A DNA stretch of 64,000 nucleotides from JABCYV01 sp963696025 (GTDB taxonomy: Bacteria; Acidobacteriota; Terriglobia; Terriglobales; Acidobacteriaceae), in the NCBI GenBank assembly GCA_963696025.1, contig CAVOII010000014.1, positions 992,001-1,056,000 on the forward strand, written 5' to 3'. Each line of letters opens with the position of its first letter. The stretch's first letter is position 1. Below the pieces are notes generated by a model. The model made no database searches. It saw only the letters and a list, made by a program, of their open reading frames with translations, and was not told where the DNA came from. Both the position numbers and the translations under genes were made by a program. Positions 44,557 through 52,168 of the stretch are shown piece after piece.

Positions 44557-44906
44557 AGGTTGGCAGCGCCCAACATGGGCACGTGGTATGCCGACGCCAG
44601 CGCTCAAGTCTTTCCGGTCCTGATGGGTGTGGTGAACTCCTCCGACTCCCGTGCCCAGCAAGCTTATGCGGCCTTTAACGCAGCCTGGCCCGGCTGGCCC
44701 ACGCTCTCGTTTAATTCCCAGGACCCATTCCCCTGGTGCCTGATCGTCGACGGCGCCCGCCATGGGAGATAAGCCCCGCGTTGCCACCTACATCAACAGC
44801 ATCCAGAGCAAATACGTGAATTCCGGTTTCCCCTTGGCCGTTCTGTAACGCCGAGGCAGGCTGGTTCATGCGCGCGAATAGCTACATGCTGGGCCACGGT
44901 CTATGA
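44557..44906 (+). pseudogene. C-terminal fragment of a secreted protein or glycosidase-like gene
   Basis: The three plus-strand frames carry consecutive pieces of one protein: NMGTWYADASAQVFPVLMGV to FPWCLIVDGA, then MGDKPRVATYINSIQSKYVN, then FPWPFCNAEAGWFMRANSYM ending at the stop 44904-44906. At least two frameshifts (near 44760 and 44832) separate them. The sequence composition (Trp-rich, 'GWPTLSFNSQDPFPW') resembles the end of a carbohydrate-active enzyme, but I cannot name the family. The 5' part is missing and abuts the truncated M48 paralogue head to head. Confidence 0.55.
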
Positions 44907-44907
44907 C

Positions 44908-44940
44908 CCATTCGGCAGGAAACCATTCGGCAGGAAACCA
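44908..44940. repeat. 15-base tandem duplication
   Basis: The unit ccattcggcaggaaa occurs twice in direct succession plus three bases, just after the remnant's stop codon. Confidence 0.8.
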
Positions 44941-45015
44941 TAACAGTTCAACCGGGGCGAAGTGAAAGCTTCGCCCTGGAAACCGTCCGTGATGCTGATG
45001 CCGCGATTAGAGAGA

Positions 45016-46560
45016 TCAGGATGATTTGCCAAATACGAGGGCCTGACTCATACCCGCGAACCAAATTTCAAGAAGGGTCCGCGATCCGTCACCGTTCTTT
45101 CTATACACAAACGCGTCACGCTCGTACCTGACACTGCGCTTCACCCATTTTCCGTCGGCTGTGGCAACCACTGAATTGTCTTGCACAAATTTCACCAGTG
45201 CATGGGTGCTGTAGGATTCCCAACTGATGGTGCAATTCCCAACAGGCACCTGCGCACGGTTCAGGGCCGTACCGGAACGCAACAAGCGGCTGATGGTTTC
45301 GCACCCCCCGTAGAAACTGACAGTCCGGGAGCCCCTTTCGAAAGCTCGCGGCTTGAAGCCCTGGGACGCCAGCTTCTTATTTGCCTCTTCGGCCGCTTCA
45401 TCATCGCCGTAGGGACCCACAAGGGCGTAGTAAGAATTCATCCAGAGATGGCCTTTCTGAATGACGCTTGCACGAAACCCGAGTTTTACTAGCTTGTCGG
45501 TTGCCTCCTGAGCTAGCAATTCGTCTTTGAATTTGCCGACTTCGAAGTACACCTCCGATCTTGAGCTGGTATTCTCTCTGGAAACCTCAACGCGACTACC
45601 GGGTTGATCCGCTGTTCCGAGCGGCGGAATCGTGCTGGGCGGTATGACCTCGGCGTGGGGTGACGCGACGGTTGCCGTTGGCAAAGAAATCGTCGGGGGG
45701 GTTGACGAAATTGCCGTAGCGCGCGGCGAATCGATCTTAGCCTGCTGATGCTTGACGGTGTTTGCTTGGGGCTCCGGCAAGGGCTTCGACGGCCGTGGAG
45801 TCGGAATCGGCACAGGTGTCGGCGACCGCCTTTCAACATCGATGCTCACCCCGTATACCGCTCTCGGCGTTTGCAAATTGGTTTGCGATGCTGGTGACGC
45901 CCCTCCTATCTGCTGTTGCGGTTTCGCCGCTAATCGTTCTCCCAACTGAATGAGAGACTCACCGAACTCCCGACGATAGGAGTGAAGCGCGAATACGGTC
46001 GCGACCAAAGCAGAAAACAGAAGTCCGGTGGCCAAACCGCGGGAGAACCCACTAAGTGGCGTCGCTGCTTGTACCTGCGGCGCCACCATTGCAATCGGGG
46101 CCACAGCACGCGGCGCAGCCTTTGTGTCTGGTCGGCGGGCGCTAGGCTCGGGAACTGCGAGCAGCTGCGGGCCTGAAGCTACGGACACCCCGTCAGTGGC
46201 GAGCAGTTTAGGTTGTCTTATCAAATTGCGTATTTGTTCGCGAGCTTCCGCGGACAGAGTGGCGAATCGCACGCCGCCAGTTTTTCGCCTATCATCCGTC
46301 CATGCCAGTGTGCCCTGGACTTCGATTCGCTGGTTGCACTCCGAAAACCAAAAACGGATCGTCGAGTTCCGCTGAATCGGGGCAATAGAGTCAAAGCAGA
46401 GTCCTCCCTCAGAGACATTCAAAACACTGCCCCCGTTATCCGGCTCGATATCGATATATGCGAGCCGTTCAATTGTCGTCCGTGGAGTTTGGCGGCGTTC
46501 CGGTTCGATCATTGGCAGCGTCATTGAGTCGCCGCTTATGCCGCGACAACCTGGGCTCAT
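45016..46560 (-). CDS. PilZ - membrane segment - SPOR-domain protein
   Basis: A 514-residue protein that begins with a canonical PilZ domain (about 20-115: RxxxR in ERRQTPRT, NVSEGG, then TGGVRFATL), expected to bind c-di-GMP. One membrane segment follows (about 179-198, GLATGLLFSALVATVFALHS), then a Pro/Thr-rich spacer and a SPOR domain (about 340-415: SEVYFEVGKFKDELLAQEAT, YYALVGPYGDDEAAEEANKK), which in other proteins binds glycan strands lacking peptide side chains. A C-terminal 100-residue region (YGGCETISRLLRS ...) is not recognised. Start may be ATG 46560 or ATG 46524. The layout would couple c-di-GMP to a site in peptidoglycan. Confidence 0.85.
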   Translation of the reverse strand: MSPGCRGISGDSMTLPMIEPERRQTPRTTIERLAYIDIEPDNGGSVLNVSEGGLCFDSIAPIQRNSTIRFWFSECNQRIEVQGTLAWTDDRRKTGGVRFATLSAEAREQIRNLIRQPKLLATDGVSVASGPQLLAVPEPSARRPDTKAAPRAVAPIAMVAPQVQAATPLSGFSRGLATGLLFSALVATVFALHSYRREFGESLIQLGERLAAKPQQQIGGASPASQTNLQTPRAVYGVSIDVERRSPTPVPIPTPRPSKPLPEPQANTVKHQQAKIDSPRATAISSTPPTISLPTATVASPHAEVIPPSTIPPLGTADQPGSRVEVSRENTSSRSEVYFEVGKFKDELLAQEATDKLVKLGFRASVIQKGHLWMNSYYALVGPYGDDEAAEEANKKLASQGFKPRAFERGSRTVSFYGGCETISRLLRSGTALNRAQVPVGNCTISWESYSTHALVKFVQDNSVVATADGKWVKRSVRYERDAFVYRKNGDGSRTLLEIWFAGMSQALVFGKSS

Positions 46561-46866
46561 CTAAAGGTTATGTTGCAGTGCCCGGCCAGAGGCTTCGCAA
46601 GTATCCAGTAACCGAAGAATGCACCGAGGTGAGTGCAAGTGGGAACCGGCGAGAGATAGAGGGACGAACTAATCACTTCGATGGTAACTTGCCTCGACGA
46701 CTGGATTGGGTACTCCTTACTCTTCGCGGAGGGTCAGCGCCACGCTGATTAGAGGATTTTCTCCTATCCTTGACGAGGGTCGCGCGCTGCTGGACTTGGG
46801 CCGCTCGGTGACTAAAAATGACTTTGGTACCTATCAGTGAGCTCGCACGCCAAAGATCGGCCTCGG
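46561..46866. other. Divergent intergenic region
   Basis: About 300 bases between the PilZ-SPOR gene and moxR, which diverge. I see no gene, RNA or strong hairpin; it presumably contains promoters for both. Confidence 0.5.
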
Positions 46867-47850
46867 ATGCCTAGTAAAATCAAGATTCTCATGTCCCCTG
46901 AAACCGCTACGGCTGCGTCTCATCGAGCGGCACAACTGGAAACCGCCCTGCGCAAAGTTATCCGCGGCAAGGACGACATTATTCGTCTTGCACTGGTGTC
47001 AATGATGGCTCGTGGGCACTTGCTCATCGAGGGCGTGCCTGGCGTGGGAAAAACCACTCTTGCGCAGGCGATCGCGCGAGCTCTCGACTGCAGTTTTCAG
47101 CGAGTACAGTTCACGAGCGACATGCTGCCGTCCGACGTCCTGGGAATTTCCATTTATTCCGCCATCGAGCAGGAATTTGAGTTCAAGCGCGGGCCGATTT
47201 TCACCAACGTACTTCTGGCTGATGAGATCAATCGCACCACGCCGAAGACGCAGTCGGCACTACTGGAAGCCATGAACGAGGGCCAGGTCACAGTGGACGC
47301 TCACAGTCACCCGCTGCCGCAACCGTTCTTAGTCATTGCCACGCAAAACCCGGTGGAGCACCATGGAACCTATCCACTCCCAGAGTCCCAGCTCGATCGT
47401 TTTCTGATGCGACTGCGCATGGGATATCCCGACGGTAATGCTGAACGCGAGATTTTGCGCTCAGAGGCGGGGACGGCGCAGTTGGCGCTTTTACAACCGG
47501 TGATCAGTGGCGCTGATGTGCTGGAAATGCAGCAGGCGGTCACGCAAGTTCGTGTGGACGATTCGCTCGTTAGCTACACGTTGGCAATAGTGCGCAAGAC
47601 GCGCGAATCGGAACATTTTCTGTTGGGTGTTTCGCCCCGTGGCTCACAAATGCTCTACCGCGCCGCTCAGGCCATGGCTTTCTTGGACGGCCGAACGTTC
47701 TGCGTCCCTGAAGATTTTAAACCGTTGGTGGTGCCGGTATTCGCCCACCGCGTGGTTGCGAACGGCCTCTACTCGACCACGCTGAAGAAATCCGAGCAGA
47801 CAGAGCAAGTCATAGGGGAAATCGTGGAAAGCGTGCCTGTGCCGGTGTAA
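46867..47850 (+). CDS. MoxR-type AAA+ ATPase
   Basis: AAA+ ATPase of the MoxR group, thought to act as a chaperone in assembly or activation of protein complexes. Walker A (GVPGVGKTT), Walker B (LLADEINR), sensor 1 (VIATQNPVEHHGTYPLPESQ) and the arginine finger region (LDRFLMRLRMGYP) are present. The start is uncertain (GTG 46837, ATG 46867 or ATG 46891). MoxR genes are usually followed by a DUF58 and VWA gene; here the next gene is a DUF4149 membrane protein instead. Confidence 0.92.
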   Translation: MPSKIKILMSPETATAASHRAAQLETALRKVIRGKDDIIRLALVSMMARGHLLIEGVPGVGKTTLAQAIARALDCSFQRVQFTSDMLPSDVLGISIYSAIEQEFEFKRGPIFTNVLLADEINRTTPKTQSALLEAMNEGQVTVDAHSHPLPQPFLVIATQNPVEHHGTYPLPESQLDRFLMRLRMGYPDGNAEREILRSEAGTAQLALLQPVISGADVLEMQQAVTQVRVDDSLVSYTLAIVRKTRESEHFLLGVSPRGSQMLYRAAQAMAFLDGRTFCVPEDFKPLVVPVFAHRVVANGLYSTTLKKSEQTEQVIGEIVESVPVPV

Positions 47851-47895
47851 GTGGCACTGGCGTTCTCCGCAGCCGTCCCGGCATAATGCTTGACC

Positions 47896-48375
47896 ATGTC
47901 CTTTCTTCGTTTCCTTATGCTGCTCTCCCTGATCGTCTGGGTTGGCGGACTGATATTTTTCCCGGTAGTCGCACAAGCGGCCTTCTCGGTGCTGCCCAGC
48001 CGGCATCTCGCGGGGTTGGTTGTAGGCCGGTCGCTTGGCATTTTGCACTGGATGGGAATTGCCTCCGCAGTGGTTTTCCTTGCCAGCTCCATTCTTCATA
48101 ACCGCCTGACCAGCGGTGCAACGCACCTGTTTGCGGCGCGAAATGTTCTCATTTGCCTCATGCTCGCACTTACTCTGATTTCGCAATTCGGCGTCATTCC
48201 TCGTATGGATACTCTGCGAGCGCAGATCCCCGGCGAGATCGATTCTGTTCCTGCAGACAATCCGACCCGCATGCAATTCGATGCCTTGCACGTCTGGTCC
48301 ACACGCCTGGAAGGTGGAGTGCTTCTGCTTGGGTTAGTCGCGGCCTATATGACGGCCTCAGCTCTTCGCCACTAG
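47896..48375 (+). CDS. DUF4149 (TMEM205-like) membrane protein
   Basis: Small membrane protein of 159 residues with four hydrophobic segments (FLMLLSLIVWVGGLIFFPVV, GILHWMGIASAVVFLASSIL, NVLICLMLALTLISQFGVIP, GGVLLLGLVAAYMTAS) and the family's conserved FxxLHxxS-like segment (QFDALHVWSTRLEG). ATG 47896 is the start. It follows moxR by 45 bases on the same strand, so they may be co-transcribed. Function unknown. Confidence 0.8.
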   Translation: MSFLRFLMLLSLIVWVGGLIFFPVVAQAAFSVLPSRHLAGLVVGRSLGILHWMGIASAVVFLASSILHNRLTSGATHLFAARNVLICLMLALTLISQFGVIPRMDTLRAQIPGEIDSVPADNPTRMQFDALHVWSTRLEGGVLLLGLVAAYMTASALRH

Positions 48376-48454
48376 CTGTCCCTTTCTGACTTTGGGGATT
48401 CCTCAATCCATCATTTATCCTTCACAGGCACTACTAAGAGCCAAACTTCTTCTT

Positions 48455-49540
48455 ATGAAAACTGGCATCATTGGCCTGCCACAGGTAGGCAAGACATCTC
48501 TGTTCGGAATTCTGACCAAGGCCCACTTATCGGCTCAAACCTACGCCAACCCGCGCGAGGCCCACGTCGGAGTCGCCAAAGTGCCGGACGACCGCCTCGA
48601 CCTGCTGGCGGCGCTCTATAGTCCCAAGAAACACACCCACGCTTCCGTCGAATACGTGGATGTGGGCGCGATTGGGCAGGAGGCTCTGAAGGAAAGTGCT
48701 TACCTCGGCCACTTGCGCAATGTGGACGCACTGGCCCATGTGGTCCGCGCTTTCGACGATCCTTCCATCCCTCACGTCGGACCGGTCGATCCTCTGCGCG
48801 ACATTAAGAATGTCGAATTCGATCTCATGGTCAGCGATCTTGGCCAGATTGAGAAGCGCCTGGAAAGATTGGAAAAAGATATGAAGAAAATGCGATGGGC
48901 TGAGCTTGAAAAAGAACTCGACCTGCTCAAGCGGGCAAATGCTCATCTGGGATCTGAACATCCACTGCGCGAGATGGAAATGACTCCCGAGGACAAGAAG
49001 CGCCTGCGCGGCTTCATGTTCCTCAGCGAGAAACCAATTCTCTACGTGCTCAACGTGAATGAGAGCACGGAACTTGGCCAAGACCTGGAGAATGCCGCTA
49101 GCGAACACAACCTGACGGAAATCGCTTCCCGCCCCAACTCCGCTGCAGCCGCCATTTGCGGCAAGGTTGAGGCAGAGCTCGCGGAGATGACGGACGTCGA
49201 CGCCGCCGAGTTCCTTTCCAGCTACGGACTGCGGGAAAGTGGACTCGTGCGCCTAATTCGGACAACCTATGCTCTGCTGGGCCTGATTTCGTTTTTCACT
49301 GCCGGAGAAGACGAATGCCGCGCCTGGACGATTCCCGTCCACACCCGCGCGGTCGAAGCCGCCGGCGTCATTCACTCCGATCTTGAGAAGCATTTCATTC
49401 GTGCCGAAACTATCCGCTGGGACCAACTCCTTGAGGCCGGTTCAGAAGCCAACGCCCGCTCCAAGGGCACGCTGCGGCTCGAGGGCAAAGACTACATTGT
49501 GCAGGACGGGGATGTGATGCACATCAGGCATAGCGGGTAA
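48455..49540 (+). CDS. ychF: Redox-regulated ATPase YchF (Obg-family)
   Basis: Universally conserved P-loop protein that binds ATP in preference to GTP and associates with ribosomes. The P-loop is GLPQVGKTS, followed by the switch region and a coiled-coil (LGQIEKRLERLEKDMKKMRW) and a C-terminal TGS-like domain (ISFFTAGEDECRAWTIPVHT, GKDYIVQDGDVMHIRHSG). Asn-rich G4-type motif reads LNVNES. ATG 48455 gives the standard N-terminus (KTGIIGLPQVGKT); a frame extension to 48392 is not needed. The gene is intact. Confidence 0.95.
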   Translation: MKTGIIGLPQVGKTSLFGILTKAHLSAQTYANPREAHVGVAKVPDDRLDLLAALYSPKKHTHASVEYVDVGAIGQEALKESAYLGHLRNVDALAHVVRAFDDPSIPHVGPVDPLRDIKNVEFDLMVSDLGQIEKRLERLEKDMKKMRWAELEKELDLLKRANAHLGSEHPLREMEMTPEDKKRLRGFMFLSEKPILYVLNVNESTELGQDLENAASEHNLTEIASRPNSAAAAICGKVEAELAEMTDVDAAEFLSSYGLRESGLVRLIRTTYALLGLISFFTAGEDECRAWTIPVHTRAVEAAGVIHSDLEKHFIRAETIRWDQLLEAGSEANARSKGTLRLEGKDYIVQDGDVMHIRHSG

Positions 49541-49544
49541 ACAT

Positions 49545-49580
49545 CAGTTCTCTGTTCTCGGTTACCAGTTCTCAGTGTTC
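49545..49580. repeat. Left flanking repeat of the four-helix-bundle gene
   Basis: Contains 'cagttctctgttctcggttaccagttctcagtg'. Its reverse complement shares 'actgagaac' and 'gagaac...gaactg' with the right flank at 49998-50033. Confidence 0.5.
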
Positions 49581-49637
49581 ATTCATCACAGCTTTTCGGG
49601 CGGATATCGCCCATGATGGTCTAGAGGAGGATCACTT

Positions 49638-50000
49638 GTGGGGCAGTCTTATCGAGAATTGGTCGCTTGGCAGAAGGCAATGAACTTTGTGATGGAGGTC
49701 TACAGAATTACCAAAACCTTCCCGCGGGACGAAGTCTATGGTTTGGAAAGTCAGCTCCGAAGAGCAGCCGTTGCTATTCCGACGAACATCGCCGAAGGGC
49801 AAGCCCGATTCTCCGCGAATGATTTCTTCTATTTTCTGGGTCGCGGGCGAGGGGCGCTGGTAGAAGTGGAGACCGAGTTACCGATCGCCCGGAATCTTGG
49901 TTACTTTTCTTCAGAACAAAGCCAGCAACTGCTCGACCGAGCCGGAGAATTGGGCAAGATCTTAAACGGTCTCATTGCATCAATCCGGCCAGCTGCATAA
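49638..50000 (+). CDS. Four-helix-bundle protein (S23 / intervening-sequence-protein family)
   Basis: A 120-residue protein of the S23 family (SYRELVAWQKAMNFVMEVYR, QLRRAAVAIPTNIAEGQARF, FYFLGRGRGALVEVETELPI), first known from proteins in 23S rRNA intervening sequences and related to the Avd protein of diversity-generating retroelements. GTG 49638 has a strong ribosome site (agaggagg) 7 bases before it. It is flanked by imperfect inverted repeats (49545-49580 and 49998-50033), suggesting that it moves or was inserted as a unit between ychF and the ZIP gene. No reverse transcriptase is nearby, so no DGR is present. Confidence 0.9.
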   Translation: MGQSYRELVAWQKAMNFVMEVYRITKTFPRDEVYGLESQLRRAAVAIPTNIAEGQARFSANDFFYFLGRGRGALVEVETELPIARNLGYFSSEQSQQLLDRAGELGKILNGLIASIRPAA

Positions 50001-50033
50001 CTGGGAACGAAGAACTGAGAACGGGGAACTGGT
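49998..50033. repeat. Right flanking repeat of the four-helix-bundle gene
   Basis: 'taactgggaacgaagaactgagaacggggaactggt', an imperfect inverted counterpart of the left flank at 49545. Confidence 0.5.
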
Positions 50034-50050
50034 ATTATCCTCCGTCATCC

Positions 50051-50782
50051 ATGCATCCCATCCTTCTCAGCCTTCTTCTGGGTCTGACTGCGGCGGCGGC
50101 TAACGTTTTCGGCGGCGCCATCATCGTACAAAAACACTGGGAGCGCTCCTACCTAAAATATTTTGTGGCGCTTGGCGCCGGTTTCATGCTGGCCACAGCT
50201 TTGGTGGAAGTCTACCCCGCGAGTCTGGCATTGCGCGGCCAAAGTGCGACATTTCTTGTGCTCGCCGGATACCTGATCATTCACTTCTTCGAGCACACTG
50301 CCACGCCACACTTTCACTTCGGAGAAGAGACTCACGAAGATCAATTCGTGCACAGCCATAAAGGTTATTCGGTGCTGGTTGGGCTGATCATTCATACTTT
50401 TTTCGACGGCATCGCTATTGCTTCGGGCTTTATCGTGTCCAATTGGCTGGGATGGATCATTTTCTTTGCGATTTTTCTGCACAAAATTCCGGAGGGATTC
50501 ACGGTGGCGTCAGTAATGTTGGCGAGCGGCCGCAGCCGTCGCGTGGCCTGGGGAGCGTCCGCGCTGCTAGGGGCGGCAACGTTTGCTGGCGTGTTGACCA
50601 TGGCGCTGCTGCGACGCGAAGTGAGCTTTGGACTGCCCCTCTCGGCTGGAGTAACGATTTACGTCGCGGCGTCGGATCTCATCCCGGAAGTAAATCGCGA
50701 GCCCGGCGCGGGAGTGGCACTGGTAGTGTTTCTGGGAGTGGGTCTGATGTTGCTATTGGATCACTTCGTCCATGTCCACTAA
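50051..50782 (+). CDS. ZIP-family metal transporter
   Basis: Membrane importer for zinc or other divalent metals, 243 residues with eight hydrophobic segments. A His-rich loop (HFFEHTATPHFHFGEETHED ... HSHKGY) lies between TM3 and TM4, and the metal-site segments are visible: HTFFDGIAIASGF in TM4 and FLHKIPEGFTVASV in TM5. ATG 50051 is the natural start. It is 51 bases after the four-helix gene; no metal regulator is adjacent. Confidence 0.9.
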   Translation: MHPILLSLLLGLTAAAANVFGGAIIVQKHWERSYLKYFVALGAGFMLATALVEVYPASLALRGQSATFLVLAGYLIIHFFEHTATPHFHFGEETHEDQFVHSHKGYSVLVGLIIHTFFDGIAIASGFIVSNWLGWIIFFAIFLHKIPEGFTVASVMLASGRSRRVAWGASALLGAATFAGVLTMALLRREVSFGLPLSAGVTIYVAASDLIPEVNREPGAGVALVVFLGVGLMLLLDHFVHVH

Positions 50783-50791
50783 ATCGTACTC

Positions 50792-52012
50792 TTACTCCAC
50801 AGTGTGCTTAGCGGTGTAACCTTCCCGCGCGATGATCTGATATTTCACGTCCTTACCTTTTTGGTCTCTTATTTTCAGCGGACCACCATCCGGGGCCACG
50901 ACGTCGACCTTCAACTTGCGGTAGCTGCCATCGAGCTTGGGATTGGTCGGGCGATAAGAAATTTGGTACTGGTTGCGAATGTCGCCAGCGATGTCATGAA
51001 AGATTTGCGGAAATTCCGCTTCAAAGCGTGGTTGGTAGTAGCGGCCCCCCGTCAACCGGGCGAAGGTCTGCATCTCATTATCGGCTTGCAGATAATCCAT
51101 GTTGTTGATGGGAATACCAGCTCCATGCGAGTAGTGAGTGCAGCCGTGGGTTTCGCAGTATTCACGCAAGGCCCATCCGATGCTGACCGAAAAGATCGTC
51201 ACATCCGGCGTGGCCCTAATCTTCTTCATGATCTGGTCGAGATTAAGTTTGCTGAAGCTGTCAAAACCCGTGCTGATCAAAACAATGTATTTGTGTCCCT
51301 CGATTCGATCAATGCGGTCGAGTGAGTCGTACAAAGCGTCGAATAGATTAGTCTCGGAAAAGCCTGGCATACGCAACTGATTCAGCGCGCCATAGACTGC
51401 CTTTTTGTCCTGAGTGAAATCCACCATGATCTGCGGCTTCATGTCGTAGGCCACAACCGCGACCCAGTCATCCTTTTTTAGCGTGCTCGCGAACGAATAG
51501 GAGGCATTCAAGGCGTCAACAATGAAGGAATAATTGGTAGAGGCGAACTCCACTATGAGCACGGCCGTGATAGGAGCTTCAGAGATTGTAAAGTTACTGA
51601 TGGTCTGGGGAGTGCCATCCTCGAACACACGAAAGTTCTCTTTTTTCAGGTTGGAGATGAACTGCCCATCTTTGGTTGTCACCGCGACCGGAACTTGCAC
51701 AAGAGGTACGTCCACCCGGATGGAATAATCCGGCATGCCTTCGATCTTCTTAGGCTTCGCCGGTGGTGGAGGCGGCGGAGGTTCCTCCTTCTTGTTCGGA
51801 ATCGCGTAAGGCCCCACATCGCTCTGCGGGCCCCCTGCCGCCGGAGGCGGCTCCTGCTGGCTGTTGGCGCCGGAAGGCGACCCAGACTGGTCCTGAGCAG
51901 TCAGCGGTAAGGTCCCTTCGACCAACATCCCCAAAGCAAATAGCAACAATAAGATAGGCACAATGCATCTACGAAAGGGAGTGAGACTCCCCGGAGAATG
52001 AGTGTAAAACAT
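50792..52012 (-). CDS. Secreted VWFA-related acidobacterial protein
   Basis: Exported protein of the acidobacterial VWFA-related family (TIGR03436 type). ATG 52012 with GAGGAG upstream is chosen; the longer frame is unnecessary. A signal segment (CIVPILLLLFALGMLVEGTL) is followed by a Pro/Gln-rich stretch with seven consecutive Pro, the family's N-terminal VPLVQVPVAVTTKDGQFISN segment and a VWA-like domain (ITAVLIVEFASTNYSFIVDA, YIVLISTGFDSFSK). The metal-site DxSxS is replaced by EFAST, so the site is probably inactive. It diverges from the S55 peptidase gene with 156 bases between starts. Function unknown. Confidence 0.85.
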   Translation of the reverse strand: MFYTHSPGSLTPFRRCIVPILLLLFALGMLVEGTLPLTAQDQSGSPSGANSQQEPPPAAGGPQSDVGPYAIPNKKEEPPPPPPPAKPKKIEGMPDYSIRVDVPLVQVPVAVTTKDGQFISNLKKENFRVFEDGTPQTISNFTISEAPITAVLIVEFASTNYSFIVDALNASYSFASTLKKDDWVAVVAYDMKPQIMVDFTQDKKAVYGALNQLRMPGFSETNLFDALYDSLDRIDRIEGHKYIVLISTGFDSFSKLNLDQIMKKIRATPDVTIFSVSIGWALREYCETHGCTHYSHGAGIPINNMDYLQADNEMQTFARLTGGRYYQPRFEAEFPQIFHDIAGDIRNQYQISYRPTNPKLDGSYRKLKVDVVAPDGGPLKIRDQKGKDVKYQIIAREGYTAKHTVE

Positions 52013-52168
52013 GGAACTCCTCGCAAAACCCTGTGCTAGTATAGACGCAGAGCTTCGCGTTTGGGATGTTTTGCTCGGCCCCAGTTTTAGATACTCTCCC
52101 ACCCGGCAAACCGAATACAAGCGAAGTGTAAGTTGTTGGCGGATCGTTCGCGATCCTGGGGAAAATTC

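Noticed and set aside
49638..50000. Avd gene of a diversity-generating retroelement
   Set aside because: No reverse transcriptase or template/variable repeat lies nearby, and the four-helix family is far broader than Avd.
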